DNA from: Nitrospira sp.
GTDB taxonomy: Bacteria; Nitrospirota; Nitrospiria; Nitrospirales; Nitrospiraceae
Length of the DNA: 64,000 nt
NCBI GenBank assembly: GCA_020846195.1
Contig: JADLEJ010000034.1
Span: 62,001-126,000, forward strand
Direction of reading: 5' to 3'
A program made the translations under genes and the position numbers. Of this stretch, positions 1 through 8,918 are shown one piece after another (position 1 is the stretch's first letter; the number at the start of each line of letters is the position of its first letter). The notes beneath the pieces are model-generated. The model did no database searches and was not told where the DNA came from. It saw only the letters and a program-made list of their open reading frames with translations.

Positions 1-1856
1 TTTTCACGGTCCGGAACGCGCGGAGCCTCAATGATGCCATGCGCCGCTCCAAGCAGCGCGAATAATTGCACGATGTCTCCGGTCTCGCGAAACTTGACGG
101 CTTTGCGATGCATGTCCGCCGTCAAGACATTCCACTGCAGAATGTCCTTCTCATACATCGTTTTATAGCGCCGGTAGATGCTTGCAGGCGTGTAGGCCGT
201 GCCGTGGCGCCCAAGAACATCCGGATGAAGAATCCAGCGAATCCCCTGCTCCCCCATCTGATCGAGCAGATTCATTTCGCTGGCCTTGAGATCTTGAAAC
301 GACAGCCGCTTCAATAAAGCGGTGCGATATATTTTGACGCCTTGAATCTGGCATTCCCGGTCTTCGTCGTACAGATGAAAGCAGACCATGCCGACCGTCT
401 CGGGGGCCTTCCGCATAAGGCGTTCCATCGTGGCGACGGCATCGGGATTGAGCATCATGTCTTCATCGACTTGGATGAAAAACTCGGTGTTGCAATCCAC
501 GATCATTTTCTGAGCCGCGGCGCTGAAAGGGCTGACGTTGCGGATGATGTCCAGCTTGAACGGCGGCCCTTCTTGCTGGCGCAGCGCATCCAGGCAGGAT
601 GGAAATACCGGATCGTCCACCGTAAGGACATAGACCGTCGTGGATGCGGATGCCGCAGAAACAGGAACGGGCGCTGCTGTGGCAGGCGCGACGGCCAGAA
701 CCGGTTCTGAAACCGTCTCGATGCCGTAGTCCGGCTGCCGGCCGCTGTCAATCCAGTCGAGAGTCTGCCGAATTCGAATCTCGGCGGTATGGTAGCGTTG
801 AATCTTGGCTTGAGCGGCACGAGCGATGCGGTCGGCCAGGGGCTGGTCCTGCACAAGCCGTTCGAGCATGCCGGCCAGGACAGCCGGATCGTCTTTGGAG
901 AACGTGAGGATTTCCACGCCTTCTTCAAAGAGCTGTGCATTTCGAGGACGATTGGAAATCGCCCAGGTCACGATGGGACGGCCCGCCGCCATGCCTTCCA
1001 AAACGCGCCCGCCGTAGAACTTGGCCAGGCTCGGCAAATTCACAATTGCCGCCCAATCGGACAAGCGCTCCATCCAGTCCGTAAACTCGGCGGCACGAAT
1101 CTCCTTCAATTTGTGGACGTATTGCTTGAACATGCTCTCCGGCACCGGGCTCCCATTTCGAAGCAGATCCTGCGCCGCCAGTTGCAAGCGGTCGAACAAC
1201 TGTTGCGTTGGCGTCGGCGGCGATGCGGGCAGCGCAAACGTCAGATGCTGTTGCAGCAGAGGATGTTGAATCCATTGCTGCCGTGGGCCGTACGGCGTTC
1301 CATGAAACACCCCCCGATTGAACCGCGGCGCGCCGGTGGGAGAGGCGATGAAACGTCCTGGCACCATTTGCGGCCACCAGAGCGTCGGTTTCACCAGCCG
1401 ATCATTTAAATCCGAGGCGTCCAGCTCGTCGGGAGCGAGCACATGGGTCATGGCCCCGATTTGCTTTTCCACTTCGATCCGGCGCAGCCGCAGGTATGGC
1501 GCCCAGGCATAATCCTCTTCATCGTAGGTTTGGGACTCCATGAGAATCCCCACGCGCACTGGAGCCAGTTCCGCAAGCCATTCCAATGTCTCTTGGTCCA
1601 GAGGCGAGTGAACCAGCCAGACCCAGACCTGGTCGAACCTGCGCCCGTTCAGCCAGCGTTTGGCATGGGCGATCCACGAGTGCGGAGCCTGACAGGGCAC
1701 GTCGGCGATGATCGGCACGGTGACGCACTCGAATCCAGCCGCCTCGAGTCCTTCACGGACGGCGAAATTCCACGAGTACGTCCAGGGACGGGCCTGCGCC
1801 CAGTTGGGAAACTCCAGCTGGAGAAGAAGCGCTGTGGGATGCGGTGTGCGACTCAT
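1..1856 (-). CDS. Two-domain glycosyltransferase (3' end beyond window)
   Basis: The frame is open from an ATG at 1856 to the left edge, giving at least 618 codons with no stop, so the C-terminus is missing. A GAGGA Shine-Dalgarno sits 8 bases before the ATG. Residues about 1-375 look like a GT-B (family 1/CgeB-like) transferase with the nucleotide-sugar motif EGMAAGRPIVTW near 287-298. After a Pro/Ala-rich linker (about 385-405) comes a second, GT-A-like domain with an acidic DED triad at 464-466 (QVDEDM). Family knowledge: both folds transfer sugars from nucleotide donors. As last gene of the sugar operon it probably assembles the glycan made by its neighbours. Acceptor and sugar are unknown. 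Confidence 0.8.
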   Translation of the reverse strand, partial: MSRTPHPTALLLQLEFPNWAQARPWTYSWNFAVREGLEAAGFECVTVPIIADVPCQAPHSWIAHAKRWLNGRRFDQVWVWLVHSPLDQETLEWLAELAPVRVGILMESQTYDEEDYAWAPYLRLRRIEVEKQIGAMTHVLAPDELDASDLNDRLVKPTLWWPQMVPGRFIASPTGAPRFNRGVFHGTPYGPRQQWIQHPLLQQHLTFALPASPPTPTQQLFDRLQLAAQDLLRNGSPVPESMFKQYVHKLKEIRAAEFTDWMERLSDWAAIVNLPSLAKFYGGRVLEGMAAGRPIVTWAISNRPRNAQLFEEGVEILTFSKDDPAVLAGMLERLVQDQPLADRIARAAQAKIQRYHTAEIRIRQTLDWIDSGRQPDYGIETVSEPVLAVAPATAAPVPVSAASASTTVYVLTVDDPVFPSCLDALRQQEGPPFKLDIIRNVSPFSAAAQKMIVDCNTEFFIQVDEDMMLNPDAVATMERLMRKAPETVGMVCFHLYDEDRECQIQGVKIYRTALLKRLSFQDLKASEMNLLDQMGEQGIRWILHPDVLGRHGTAYTPASIYRRYKTMYEKDILQWNVLTADMHRKAVKFRETGDIVQLFALLGAAHGIIEAPRVPDRE

Positions 1857-1881
1857 CGAATGTGTCCTCGACCAAAATTTT

Positions 1882-3498
1882 CTATCCGTTGGGACTCCGC
1901 GGGTCGCCAAAGTGGCCGGCTGGCGCCGCTTGCCGGCGGCCTATTTGCAGCAGCGGAATGGAACCGGCCCCCGGCGATGCCGCGCCGCCGCCCGCCAGCC
2001 CTGCGGGCAGGGCCGGTCCATCGACTGCGGCGAATCCGCCGTCGCCGAGACTGACGAGATTGGCCGACGAGGGGATGTTCCGCCTGAACAGTTTCCCCAT
2101 CACCAATTTGGCGACCCGGAACAACATCAGAGATCCTCCGACAAACCCGTGTTTTCGCAACATGGGTTTCCAGCGCCAGGGAGCCGAATAGATGCTCACA
2201 AACCCTTCATTCTGGAGATCGATTAAATCTTCCGGGGACAGATCGCCGACTGTGGTGACGGCGGACCCGTACCGGCGGTATTCGGAAAAATCGTCGGTCC
2301 GCAATTCGAGCCCGTTGGTCCCGCTCACCGCCATTTCGTGAAACTCGGTGCCGGGATACGGCACCGCGATCGCGAAATTGGCCTGCTTCACCTCGCGGGC
2401 CGATCGCAGAAACTGGAGGGTCGCCCGAACCGTGTCGCGGGTTTCCCCCGGCAAACCGATCATCACCGAGTTCAACGCTTCCACTCCGAATTCATTGCAG
2501 ATCCGGTTTGCGCGCACGTAATGTTCCAGCGGCACTTGCTTCTTCATGGTTTTCCGCATGTCGGCGTCCACGGTTTCGAGCCCGAACGAGAGCCGGATCA
2601 ACCCGCTCTTGGCCAGCCTGGCGATCAGGGTTTCATCCACCTGATTGGCTCTCGTGCTTCCTTCGAACGTGATGGCGAGGCCTTCCTGATCGAGCCGGTC
2701 GCAGATCTCGACGATATGCTCCCGCCAGAGCGTCAACACATCGTCAACGATACCGAAGTGGCGAATGCCGAACTGCTCTACCACCGACTTGATCTCGGCC
2801 ACCACCGAGCGGGGCGACCGCACGCGCACCGAAGTTGTCTTGAGCGCCTCCGACGCGCAGAAAATGCATTTCCAGGGACAGCCGCGCATGGTCTGAATCG
2901 AGGTAAACGGAAGCCGCCCCCGCAAGGTGCCGAGTTTATAGAGCGACATATTCAGAAGATGCCTGGCCGGAACCGGGAATTGATCTAAATCCGCGATGTC
3001 CGCCGGCTGGCCGGTCGACACAAGTGTTCCGTTCCGTCGATAGATCAAGCCGGCCACATCGCCGATATCCTTGCCCTGTTCATATTGCGCGAGAAATTGC
3101 GGGAACGACTGCTCCGCCTCCCCGATGAAGGCGTAGTCGAACGCGGGGAACATCGCCTTCTCTTTCATGATCGTGATGTGCGGCCCGCCGATGGCGATGG
3201 GAATGTTCGGAGCCGTCTGTTTAATGGCTTCGGCAACCGCTTTGCTTAAATGAAAGAAGGGGCTGGTGGCCGTCAAGCCGATGAGGTCGGGCTTCTTGGC
3301 CAGCGTGGCCCGGACCATCTCATCCAATGACAACTGTTCCGCTTCGCCGTCGATGATCGAGACCTCATGGCCGGCAGCCTCCGCCACAGCCGCCAGCAGC
3401 GCCAGGTTGAGCGGCGGCCAGGTTGACGCGCGCCTGGCAAAGTGCGCGAACAGGCCGTAGGAACCGGTCCATGTCGGGTAGAGCAGACAGACTTTCAT
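1882..3498 (-). CDS. B12-binding-type radical SAM protein 1
   Basis: This 538-aa protein has an N-terminal Rossmann-like cobalamin-binding-type domain (about 1-170, with IAIGGPHITIM) followed by a radical SAM core. The [4Fe-4S] cysteines are C207, C211 and C214 (CxxxCxxC in RGCPWKCIFC). No DxHxxG base-off cobalamin motif is seen. The start is the ATG at 3498, because GGGAGG lies 6 bases upstream; a TTG two codons earlier would abut the ribosome site. The last ~60 residues are Gly/Ala/Pro-rich and do not look like part of the core. Family members methylate, epimerise or rearrange unactivated carbons. The substrate is unknown, but the operon context points to a sugar or lipid-linked glycan. Confidence 0.85.
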   Translation of the reverse strand: MKVCLLYPTWTGSYGLFAHFARRASTWPPLNLALLAAVAEAAGHEVSIIDGEAEQLSLDEMVRATLAKKPDLIGLTATSPFFHLSKAVAEAIKQTAPNIPIAIGGPHITIMKEKAMFPAFDYAFIGEAEQSFPQFLAQYEQGKDIGDVAGLIYRRNGTLVSTGQPADIADLDQFPVPARHLLNMSLYKLGTLRGRLPFTSIQTMRGCPWKCIFCASEALKTTSVRVRSPRSVVAEIKSVVEQFGIRHFGIVDDVLTLWREHIVEICDRLDQEGLAITFEGSTRANQVDETLIARLAKSGLIRLSFGLETVDADMRKTMKKQVPLEHYVRANRICNEFGVEALNSVMIGLPGETRDTVRATLQFLRSAREVKQANFAIAVPYPGTEFHEMAVSGTNGLELRTDDFSEYRRYGSAVTTVGDLSPEDLIDLQNEGFVSIYSAPWRWKPMLRKHGFVGGSLMLFRVAKLVMGKLFRRNIPSSANLVSLGDGGFAAVDGPALPAGLAGGGAASPGAGSIPLLQIGRRQAAPAGHFGDPRSPNG

Positions 3499-3548
3499 CG
3501 ACAACCTCCCCTGCCCACGGCTTCGCCGCGGACGCCGCCATGCGCGGC

Positions 3549-5081
3549 TTACACCGCCTTCAACAATGTTCGTGTGGCATCCGGCCCTGTAGGCACAGCG
3601 TGCCGCTCCAACTTCTTGCCGGCCATCTCGCGCACATGGCGCGCGGTGTCCGAGCCGAACTTGACCGTCAACAGATCAAGGTATTCACGACGGTTAAAAT
3701 AGGCGTCAAACGCCCGGTCCCGGAATGCGAGCACCTCGTGAGCCGACAAATGCCTGGTCGGCAATGGCAAGGCGTCCTTCGCATGCTGCGAGTACGCGGT
3801 CCAGGAGTCCGGCAGCGGCCATCCTTCTTCCAGCGCCCTCCGATAGAGCGCCGAACCGGGATAGGCCATCGTGCAATAGAAATTCGCGAACTCGCAGTTC
3901 AGTTCAATCGCCAAGTCCAGCGTCGCCTGCATCGTCTCGCGGTCATCTTCCGGCAACCCGAATATATAGTTGGCGATGACACTGATGCCGGCGGCGCGCA
4001 CGCGCGCAATCGTGCGGCCGATCTGGTCCTGCTCGAACGTTTTCAGCACATCATTGCGGACGCGCGCGCTGCCCGATTCGATTCCGAAACAGAGCCACCG
4101 GACCCCCGCCCGCCGCAGCAGTTCTTCCATCCCGTCCTTGACCGAATCCACCCTGGCGTAGGCCCAAATATTCAAGTCGTAGTTCCGTTCGATGAGCAAC
4201 TCGCAGAGGCGCGTGACATGCGCTCTGTTCAAGACGAACATTTCATCGGCGAATTTGATATTCCTCACGCCGTACGTCGTAACCAGCCGGTCGATATCGG
4301 CCACGACGGTTTCCGGAGACCAAAAGCGATAGCTGTTGACGGTGGAGGCATAGCCGAGCGCCGCCTCGCCGCTTTTAAACGGCGCTTGAATGCAGCAGTA
4401 GGCGCAGTGATAGGGGCAGCCGAGAGTCGTATACAACGACGCATACGGCATCCGCCGGTCCAAGAATCCAAAGGCATGCCAATTGTGGGCGCGATACAGG
4501 GACATAGGCAGCAGATCCCAGGCCACCCCTGGCATGTCGCCATCGAGATCTTCGACATTCGGCGCCGGCTGCGTCGCGCACACCTGGCCCTCATGCCGAT
4601 AATACAATCCACGGACCTTGTGAAACTCTCCCGTGCCCGCGGCAATGGCGTCGAGCAGTTCCACGATCGTGTGCAGTCCTTCGCCGGCGCAGACAAAATC
4701 CGCCGATTCCTCCTGGAGCGTGCGCTCCGGCAGCGCGGCCACATGCCCGCCCAGGAGCATGACCTTGGCCTGCGCGCCGGATTGCTTGATCGCATCGCAA
4801 ATCGCGCCGGCCGACGGCATGACCTGGGTGGAGGCCGATGGGTTATGTCCATAAACCAGAACCACGACCACGCGCGGGTCCAGTTCCGCGACTCGAGCCG
4901 CCGTCTCGGACGGCAGCAGGTCTTCCGCATTCGCATCGATCACGGCCACCGAGATGCGCCGCCGGCGCAGATACGTTGCAATGAGGCCCGCCCAGACTGG
5001 CGGTTCAATGGCGCTCAAATCGCTGCCCAACGATTGATAGATCTGTGTCCGGCTTCCCGGATTGATGAGGACCACATCCAC
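3549..5081 (-). CDS. B12-binding-type radical SAM protein 2
   Basis: This 510-aa protein has the same architecture as its downstream neighbour. It has an N-terminal B12-binding-type domain (about 1-175, with VMLLGGHVAALPE) and a radical SAM core with C222, C226 and C229 (LGCPYHCAYC). It starts at GTG 5081, with AAGGAG 9 bases upstream. The two paralogue-like proteins share overall design but little local sequence, so a recent duplication is not obvious. Likely role: a carbon-centred modification during synthesis of the surface glycan encoded here. It could also act on a membrane lipid or cofactor; the sequence does not decide. Confidence 0.85.
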   Translation of the reverse strand: MDVVLINPGSRTQIYQSLGSDLSAIEPPVWAGLIATYLRRRRISVAVIDANAEDLLPSETAARVAELDPRVVVVLVYGHNPSASTQVMPSAGAICDAIKQSGAQAKVMLLGGHVAALPERTLQEESADFVCAGEGLHTIVELLDAIAAGTGEFHKVRGLYYRHEGQVCATQPAPNVEDLDGDMPGVAWDLLPMSLYRAHNWHAFGFLDRRMPYASLYTTLGCPYHCAYCCIQAPFKSGEAALGYASTVNSYRFWSPETVVADIDRLVTTYGVRNIKFADEMFVLNRAHVTRLCELLIERNYDLNIWAYARVDSVKDGMEELLRRAGVRWLCFGIESGSARVRNDVLKTFEQDQIGRTIARVRAAGISVIANYIFGLPEDDRETMQATLDLAIELNCEFANFYCTMAYPGSALYRRALEEGWPLPDSWTAYSQHAKDALPLPTRHLSAHEVLAFRDRAFDAYFNRREYLDLLTVKFGSDTARHVREMAGKKLERHAVPTGPDATRTLLKAV

Positions 5082-5112
5082 GATGCTGTTCTCCTTCAGA
5101 GAGACGGTGTGC

Positions 5113-6129
5113 TCAATATCGCGCCGAATGCGGCTCGGACTGGGGAGTTTGTGCCGGCGCGTCGGGGGCGCCAGCCGATTCTCCCCGCACCCATTTCACA
5201 ATGCGGGACGTCACGGCTCCCACGTCGAGCCCATACTTCTCCCAAATCGCGTTGCGTCCGCCGTACTCGAACACAAAGCGGTCGTTTTGGCCGATTCGCA
5301 TCGTCGGAATGCGCACGTCATGGTCGATCAAGAGTTCGGCGATGGCGCTTCCGAGCCCGCCGGCCAGCAGGTGTTCTTCCAGTGTCACCACGCGGTCGAC
5401 GTTGTGCAGGTATTGCTTCAACAGCTCGGCATTCATCGGCTTGATGCGAAACGCGTCGATCACGCCCACATTCAGATTGCTCGTCTGGCGGAGGATATCC
5501 GCGGCGGCCAGCGCGGTATGCACCATGACTCCGGTCGCAATGATGCAGACGTCTTTCCCCTGGCGCAGCTGCGTCAACCCGTCCTCGATGGCGATCGGAC
5601 GCGAGGCATACACTTCGGGAATCCCCGCGCGGTCGAACCGGATGTATTGCGGCGAGCTGTCCTGATGGACCACCTGCGCCAGCTCGGCGGCGCTGCTGCC
5701 GTCGGCCATGCTATAGACTTTCAGATTGGGCAAGGCCCGCATGATGGAGATGTCCTCGACGGTGTGATGGCTCGGCCCCATGATGTCGTACGCATACCCG
5801 GCGCCGACTCCGATCAGCACGATCGGAAGATTCATGGCGCACACATCGAGCTTCACCTGTTCGTAGCAGCGCAGGCTGACGAACGGCGCAATGGCATAGA
5901 CGTAGACTTTCTTGCCCTCAAAGGCCATGCCGCAGGCCATGCCGATCAATTGCTGCTCGGCGATGCCGACATTGATGAACCGGTCTGGAAAATCTCTGGC
6001 GAATTGGTCGAGCGTCGGCGCCCCGTTGTCGGCGGTGATGAAAATCGCCTGCGGGTCCCGCTCGAATATTTTGTACAGCTCGTTGAAATAACGGTCCCGC
6101 ATACCGAGAATGAATTTGGTCGCTCCCAT
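5113..6129 (-). CDS. Split transketolase, C-terminal subunit
   Basis: This 338-aa protein contains the pyrimidine-binding and C-terminal domains of transketolase. The conserved catalytic glutamate is in VGIAEQQ (E58), and GPSHHTVED corresponds to the thiamine/substrate-contacting loop of family members. It starts at ATG 6129 with AAGGA 9 bases upstream; the frame stays open 24 codons further but has no better ribosome site. It follows the N-terminal subunit by 55 bases. Two-subunit transketolases of this kind occur in archaea and in sugar-biosynthesis clusters. Together the two genes should transfer ketol units between sugar phosphates. The last ~20 residues are a Pro/Ala-rich extension. Confidence 0.85.
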   Translation of the reverse strand: MGATKFILGMRDRYFNELYKIFERDPQAIFITADNGAPTLDQFARDFPDRFINVGIAEQQLIGMACGMAFEGKKVYVYAIAPFVSLRCYEQVKLDVCAMNLPIVLIGVGAGYAYDIMGPSHHTVEDISIMRALPNLKVYSMADGSSAAELAQVVHQDSSPQYIRFDRAGIPEVYASRPIAIEDGLTQLRQGKDVCIIATGVMVHTALAAADILRQTSNLNVGVIDAFRIKPMNAELLKQYLHNVDRVVTLEEHLLAGGLGSAIAELLIDHDVRIPTMRIGQNDRFVFEYGGRNAIWEKYGLDVGAVTSRIVKWVRGESAGAPDAPAQTPQSEPHSARY

Positions 6130-6184
6130 GATGACTGTTCCTTTCGGCGCCCTGCAGGGCGCAGCGGCAATGAGTGAGACTCCG

Positions 6185-7075
6185 TTATCCCTGGGCCACA
6201 TCGTGACGGGTCAACTCCAAATCCGTCCCGTCCGGAACGCGGTAGTGCCACAACCGCTGACCCTCCATCAGCGACGCGCCTTTCCCCTTTTTCGTGTTGG
6301 CGACGATCATGAGCGGCTTCTTGCGCTTCGGCGAACGCATATCCTTGAGCGCCGATACAATGTCCGCGTACGAATGCCCGTCGATCACCCGGGTCTCGAA
6401 CCCGAAGGCCTTGAACTTCTTATCCACCGGATTCAGTTGCGGGTTATCGGAGGCCAAGCGCCGGTCGGCGGGATCCGTCGGGCCGAGCACCCCCTGGCCG
6501 TTGCGGTCGACGATGCAAACGAGATTGCGATACCCGCGATGTCCCGCATAGATCGCGGCTTCCCAGTTGGATCCTTCGAACAATTCCGCATCGCCGAGAA
6601 AGCAGACAACCAAGTGCTCCTCATGATTCAACAGGGCGGCTTCCGCCATCCCCGTCGCAATGGGCAACCCGTGGCCCAGCGATCCCGTGATCACCTCGAT
6701 GCCCGGGATATTCCATTCCGCATGAACGCCCAGAAGATTGCCCACGCCCGCGAAATTATCCAATTCAGACAACGGAAAGAATCCCAAGTCGGCGAGAATC
6801 GGATAGAGGCCGATCCCGCCCTGCCCTTTGCTCAGGATGAAGCGATCTCGTCCCGCCCACTTGGGGTTCTGCGCGTCGAACCGCAGCAGGCCGCCGTAAT
6901 ACAGCGCCACCAGCAGTTCTGTCTGCGAATAGGCGGTGCTGATATGGCCGCTATGCGCTTTCACGGCCATCTCCAGGACGGTCTTTCGCACCCATTGCGC
7001 TTTCGCGCGCAGGTCCGCGTAGGCGCCTGTCGATTTTGAACGCGGGCTGGCGGTCGATGACGATGCTGTCTTCAT
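6185..7075 (-). CDS. Split transketolase, N-terminal (thiamine-binding) subunit
   Basis: This 296-aa protein corresponds to the diphosphate-binding half of transketolase. It has HSGHIS near residues 41-46, GSLGHGLPIATGMA near 131-144, and the thiamine diphosphate/Mg motif starting GDAE at 161 and ending DRN at 190-192. It starts at ATG 7075 behind AAGGAGGAG. Its ATG overlaps the stop of the upstream nucleotidyltransferase (ATGA), so the two are translationally coupled. It should form a heterotetramer with the C-terminal subunit. Its place beside a heptose-type kinase suggests supply of a ketose phosphate such as sedoheptulose 7-phosphate; that is inference. Confidence 0.85.
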   Translation of the reverse strand: MKTASSSTASPRSKSTGAYADLRAKAQWVRKTVLEMAVKAHSGHISTAYSQTELLVALYYGGLLRFDAQNPKWAGRDRFILSKGQGGIGLYPILADLGFFPLSELDNFAGVGNLLGVHAEWNIPGIEVITGSLGHGLPIATGMAEAALLNHEEHLVVCFLGDAELFEGSNWEAAIYAGHRGYRNLVCIVDRNGQGVLGPTDPADRRLASDNPQLNPVDKKFKAFGFETRVIDGHSYADIVSALKDMRSPKRKKPLMIVANTKKGKGASLMEGQRLWHYRVPDGTDLELTRHDVAQG

Positions 7076-7806
7076 TGGTCTCCTCCTTGTAAGGCCTCTG
7101 TATATGCGTTGTGAGATGTCGAGTACTGAGCCTGAAACGCGGACAATCGCGCGGGCGTTCCGATATCGTGCACGAGCGCCTGCTGCACGCTGGCATACAA
7201 CCCCTGTCCGACCAGCGCGGGGAACACGTCGTATTCGAGCGAACAGGGCTGGAGGGCTGGTATGCGATCGAGGGTCGGACGCTCGAACGCGTAGATGCCG
7301 GCATTGAGATACGCGCCGCTGGTCTTTTCGTGAAAATTCATAATGCGAGAGTCCGCATCCAGCGCGATGCCGCCGCCATCGCTGCGGCCATCGGCCGCGA
7401 CCACCGCCACCGTCGCCGCCGCCTGCCGGCGGCGATGCTCGGCGAGAAAAGCAACGAGGTCGATAGCGCAAAAGGAATCGCCGTTGAGCACCAGGACCGT
7501 CGAGGAATTCAGATGGCGGCGGCAGGCTCGCAGCGCGCCGGCGGTTCCGAGTGGCGCGGTTTCGTGCGAGATGACGGCCTCGATATCTGTCCGGTGGCTG
7601 AAATGCTCGGCGATCCAGTGCCCCTGATGGCCGGTGCAGAACACCAGGCGCCGGAATCCCTGCGATACGGCCTGTTCGACCGGCAGATCCAGAAATGGCC
7701 GGCCATCGATCAGCGCCATCGGTTTGGGCCGGTCGGCAAGAACCGACCGCAGCCTGGTTCCCAGACCTCCGCAGAGAATGACGATGGTGGCGTCAGACCG
7801 GTTCAT
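7072..7806 (-). CDS. Sugar-phosphate nucleotidyltransferase (HddC-like)
   Basis: This 244-aa nucleotidyltransferase-family protein has the N-terminal signature LCGGLGTRLRSVLADRPKPM (residues about 10-29) and an LNGDSF metal-binding motif further in. It activates a sugar 1-phosphate with an NTP. Its pairing with a GHMP kinase resembles HddA/HddC of the GDP-D-glycero-D-manno-heptose pathway. Specificity cannot be read from sequence, so no symbol is given. The start is ATG 7806, which overlaps the kinase stop codon (TAATG); upstream in-frame codons lie inside the kinase gene. The 3' end overlaps the next gene by 4 bases. Confidence 0.8.
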   Translation of the reverse strand: MNRSDATIVILCGGLGTRLRSVLADRPKPMALIDGRPFLDLPVEQAVSQGFRRLVFCTGHQGHWIAEHFSHRTDIEAVISHETAPLGTAGALRACRRHLNSSTVLVLNGDSFCAIDLVAFLAEHRRRQAAATVAVVAADGRSDGGGIALDADSRIMNFHEKTSGAYLNAGIYAFERPTLDRIPALQPCSLEYDVFPALVGQGLYASVQQALVHDIGTPARLSAFQAQYSTSHNAYTEALQGGDQ

Positions 7807-8885
7807 TAGGCCGCGTTCCTCTTCCATTCCTGCAGACTCTGCGCGGCCAGATCCGCGAGGCTCTGTTTCTCCCCCCAAGCCGGTGCGCGCGCGATCGGCG
7901 CCTCTTGTTGATAGAAGACAATCTGGCTGCCCGCTCCCTCGAATTGAAACGGCACATGGAGCAATCCGGGAAGCGCCGCATGAATCTGCGCATGCAACTC
8001 GGGTTTCGCAAAGATCAGCATGAATCCGCCTCCGCCGGCGCCGAGCAGCTTGCCGCCCAGCGCTCCGGCTCCCCTCGCCGCGTCATAAATCTGGTCGATA
8101 AAGGGCGTCGTAATCTTGCTGGTGAGCCCGCGCTTGACCATCCAGGCTTCGTGCAGCAGTTCGCCAAAATCGCTCAGATCGTGGTCGCTCGTGAGGATGG
8201 ACACGCCCTCCTGCACCATTTGCAGCATGGCAAAGAGTTCGACGCGGCGTTGTTTGGTCTTCTCGATCTGTTCCTTGGCAATATCCGACGCCGTGCGGGA
8301 AAAGCCGGTGAAGTACAGCAAGAGGTGATCCTGAAAGGCCCGCAGCCGCTCCGGCTTCATAATGACCGGGGTGTGCCCGATCTCCCCAGTCTGCGAAAAG
8401 TTGAGCCGGCTCAGCCCCCCGTACGCGGCCATCACCTGATCTTGCGAGCCGACGGATTCCTGCAAGATCTCCTGTTCCACATGAATGGCCGCATGAGCCA
8501 GTTCCGCTTTGGCCGGCATGCGATGACGGAGCGCATACAGCGCATGCAGGAGGCCGACGGTAAAGGAGGAACTGGACCCCAGCCCGGTTCTGGCCGGCAG
8601 ATCGCCGTCGTGATGGATCTCAAGACCTTCGGTCACATTCAAATATTGCAACACCCCTTTCACCGCGGGATGCTCGATCTCGGCATTGCTTTTCGCGTGC
8701 TCGATTCGCGAGTAGGCAATGCGCGTCTTATGCTCGAAGAACGGCGGGAGGTGCCGGCAGGAGATATAGCAATACTTGTCGATGGTGGTGGCAAGGACGG
8801 CGCCGCCGTGTTCTTTAAACCACACGGGATAATCGGTCCCGCCTCCGAAAAAGGAGATGCGAAAGGGTGTGCGGCTGATAATCAT
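7806..8885 (-). CDS. GHMP-family sugar kinase (HddA-like)
   Basis: This 359-aa GHMP kinase has the N-terminal substrate motif RTPFRISFFGGGTDYP, the phosphate loop GLGSSSSF at 101-108 and the C-terminal GGKLLGAGGGGF near 283-294. This layout is typical of D-glycero-D-manno-heptose 7-phosphate kinases (HddA, WcbL) and of L-fucose kinase-type enzymes. It starts at ATG 8885 behind AGGAGGGG. Its stop overlaps the nucleotidyltransferase start as TAATG. Likely role: C1 phosphorylation of a heptose phosphate or a related sugar before nucleotide activation. No gmhA or gmhB gene is in the window to complete a heptose pathway. Confidence 0.82.
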   Translation of the reverse strand: MIISRTPFRISFFGGGTDYPVWFKEHGGAVLATTIDKYCYISCRHLPPFFEHKTRIAYSRIEHAKSNAEIEHPAVKGVLQYLNVTEGLEIHHDGDLPARTGLGSSSSFTVGLLHALYALRHRMPAKAELAHAAIHVEQEILQESVGSQDQVMAAYGGLSRLNFSQTGEIGHTPVIMKPERLRAFQDHLLLYFTGFSRTASDIAKEQIEKTKQRRVELFAMLQMVQEGVSILTSDHDLSDFGELLHEAWMVKRGLTSKITTPFIDQIYDAARGAGALGGKLLGAGGGGFMLIFAKPELHAQIHAALPGLLHVPFQFEGAGSQIVFYQQEAPIARAPAWGEKQSLADLAAQSLQEWKRNAA

Positions 8886-8918
8886 CGAGCCCCTCCTTCG
8901 ATCTGGTCTCTCACGGCA

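Noticed and set aside
1..1856. Apparent absence of one long gene at the left edge (suspected pseudogene)
   Set aside because: Translating from ATG 1856 gives an unbroken frame to position 1; the gene simply lacks its stop inside the window.
3423..5444. Long plus-strand open frame (673 codons)
   Set aside because: It lies antisense to the two radical SAM genes, has Arg/His/Gln-rich nonsense composition and no ribosome site. It is a shadow of GC-rich coding DNA.
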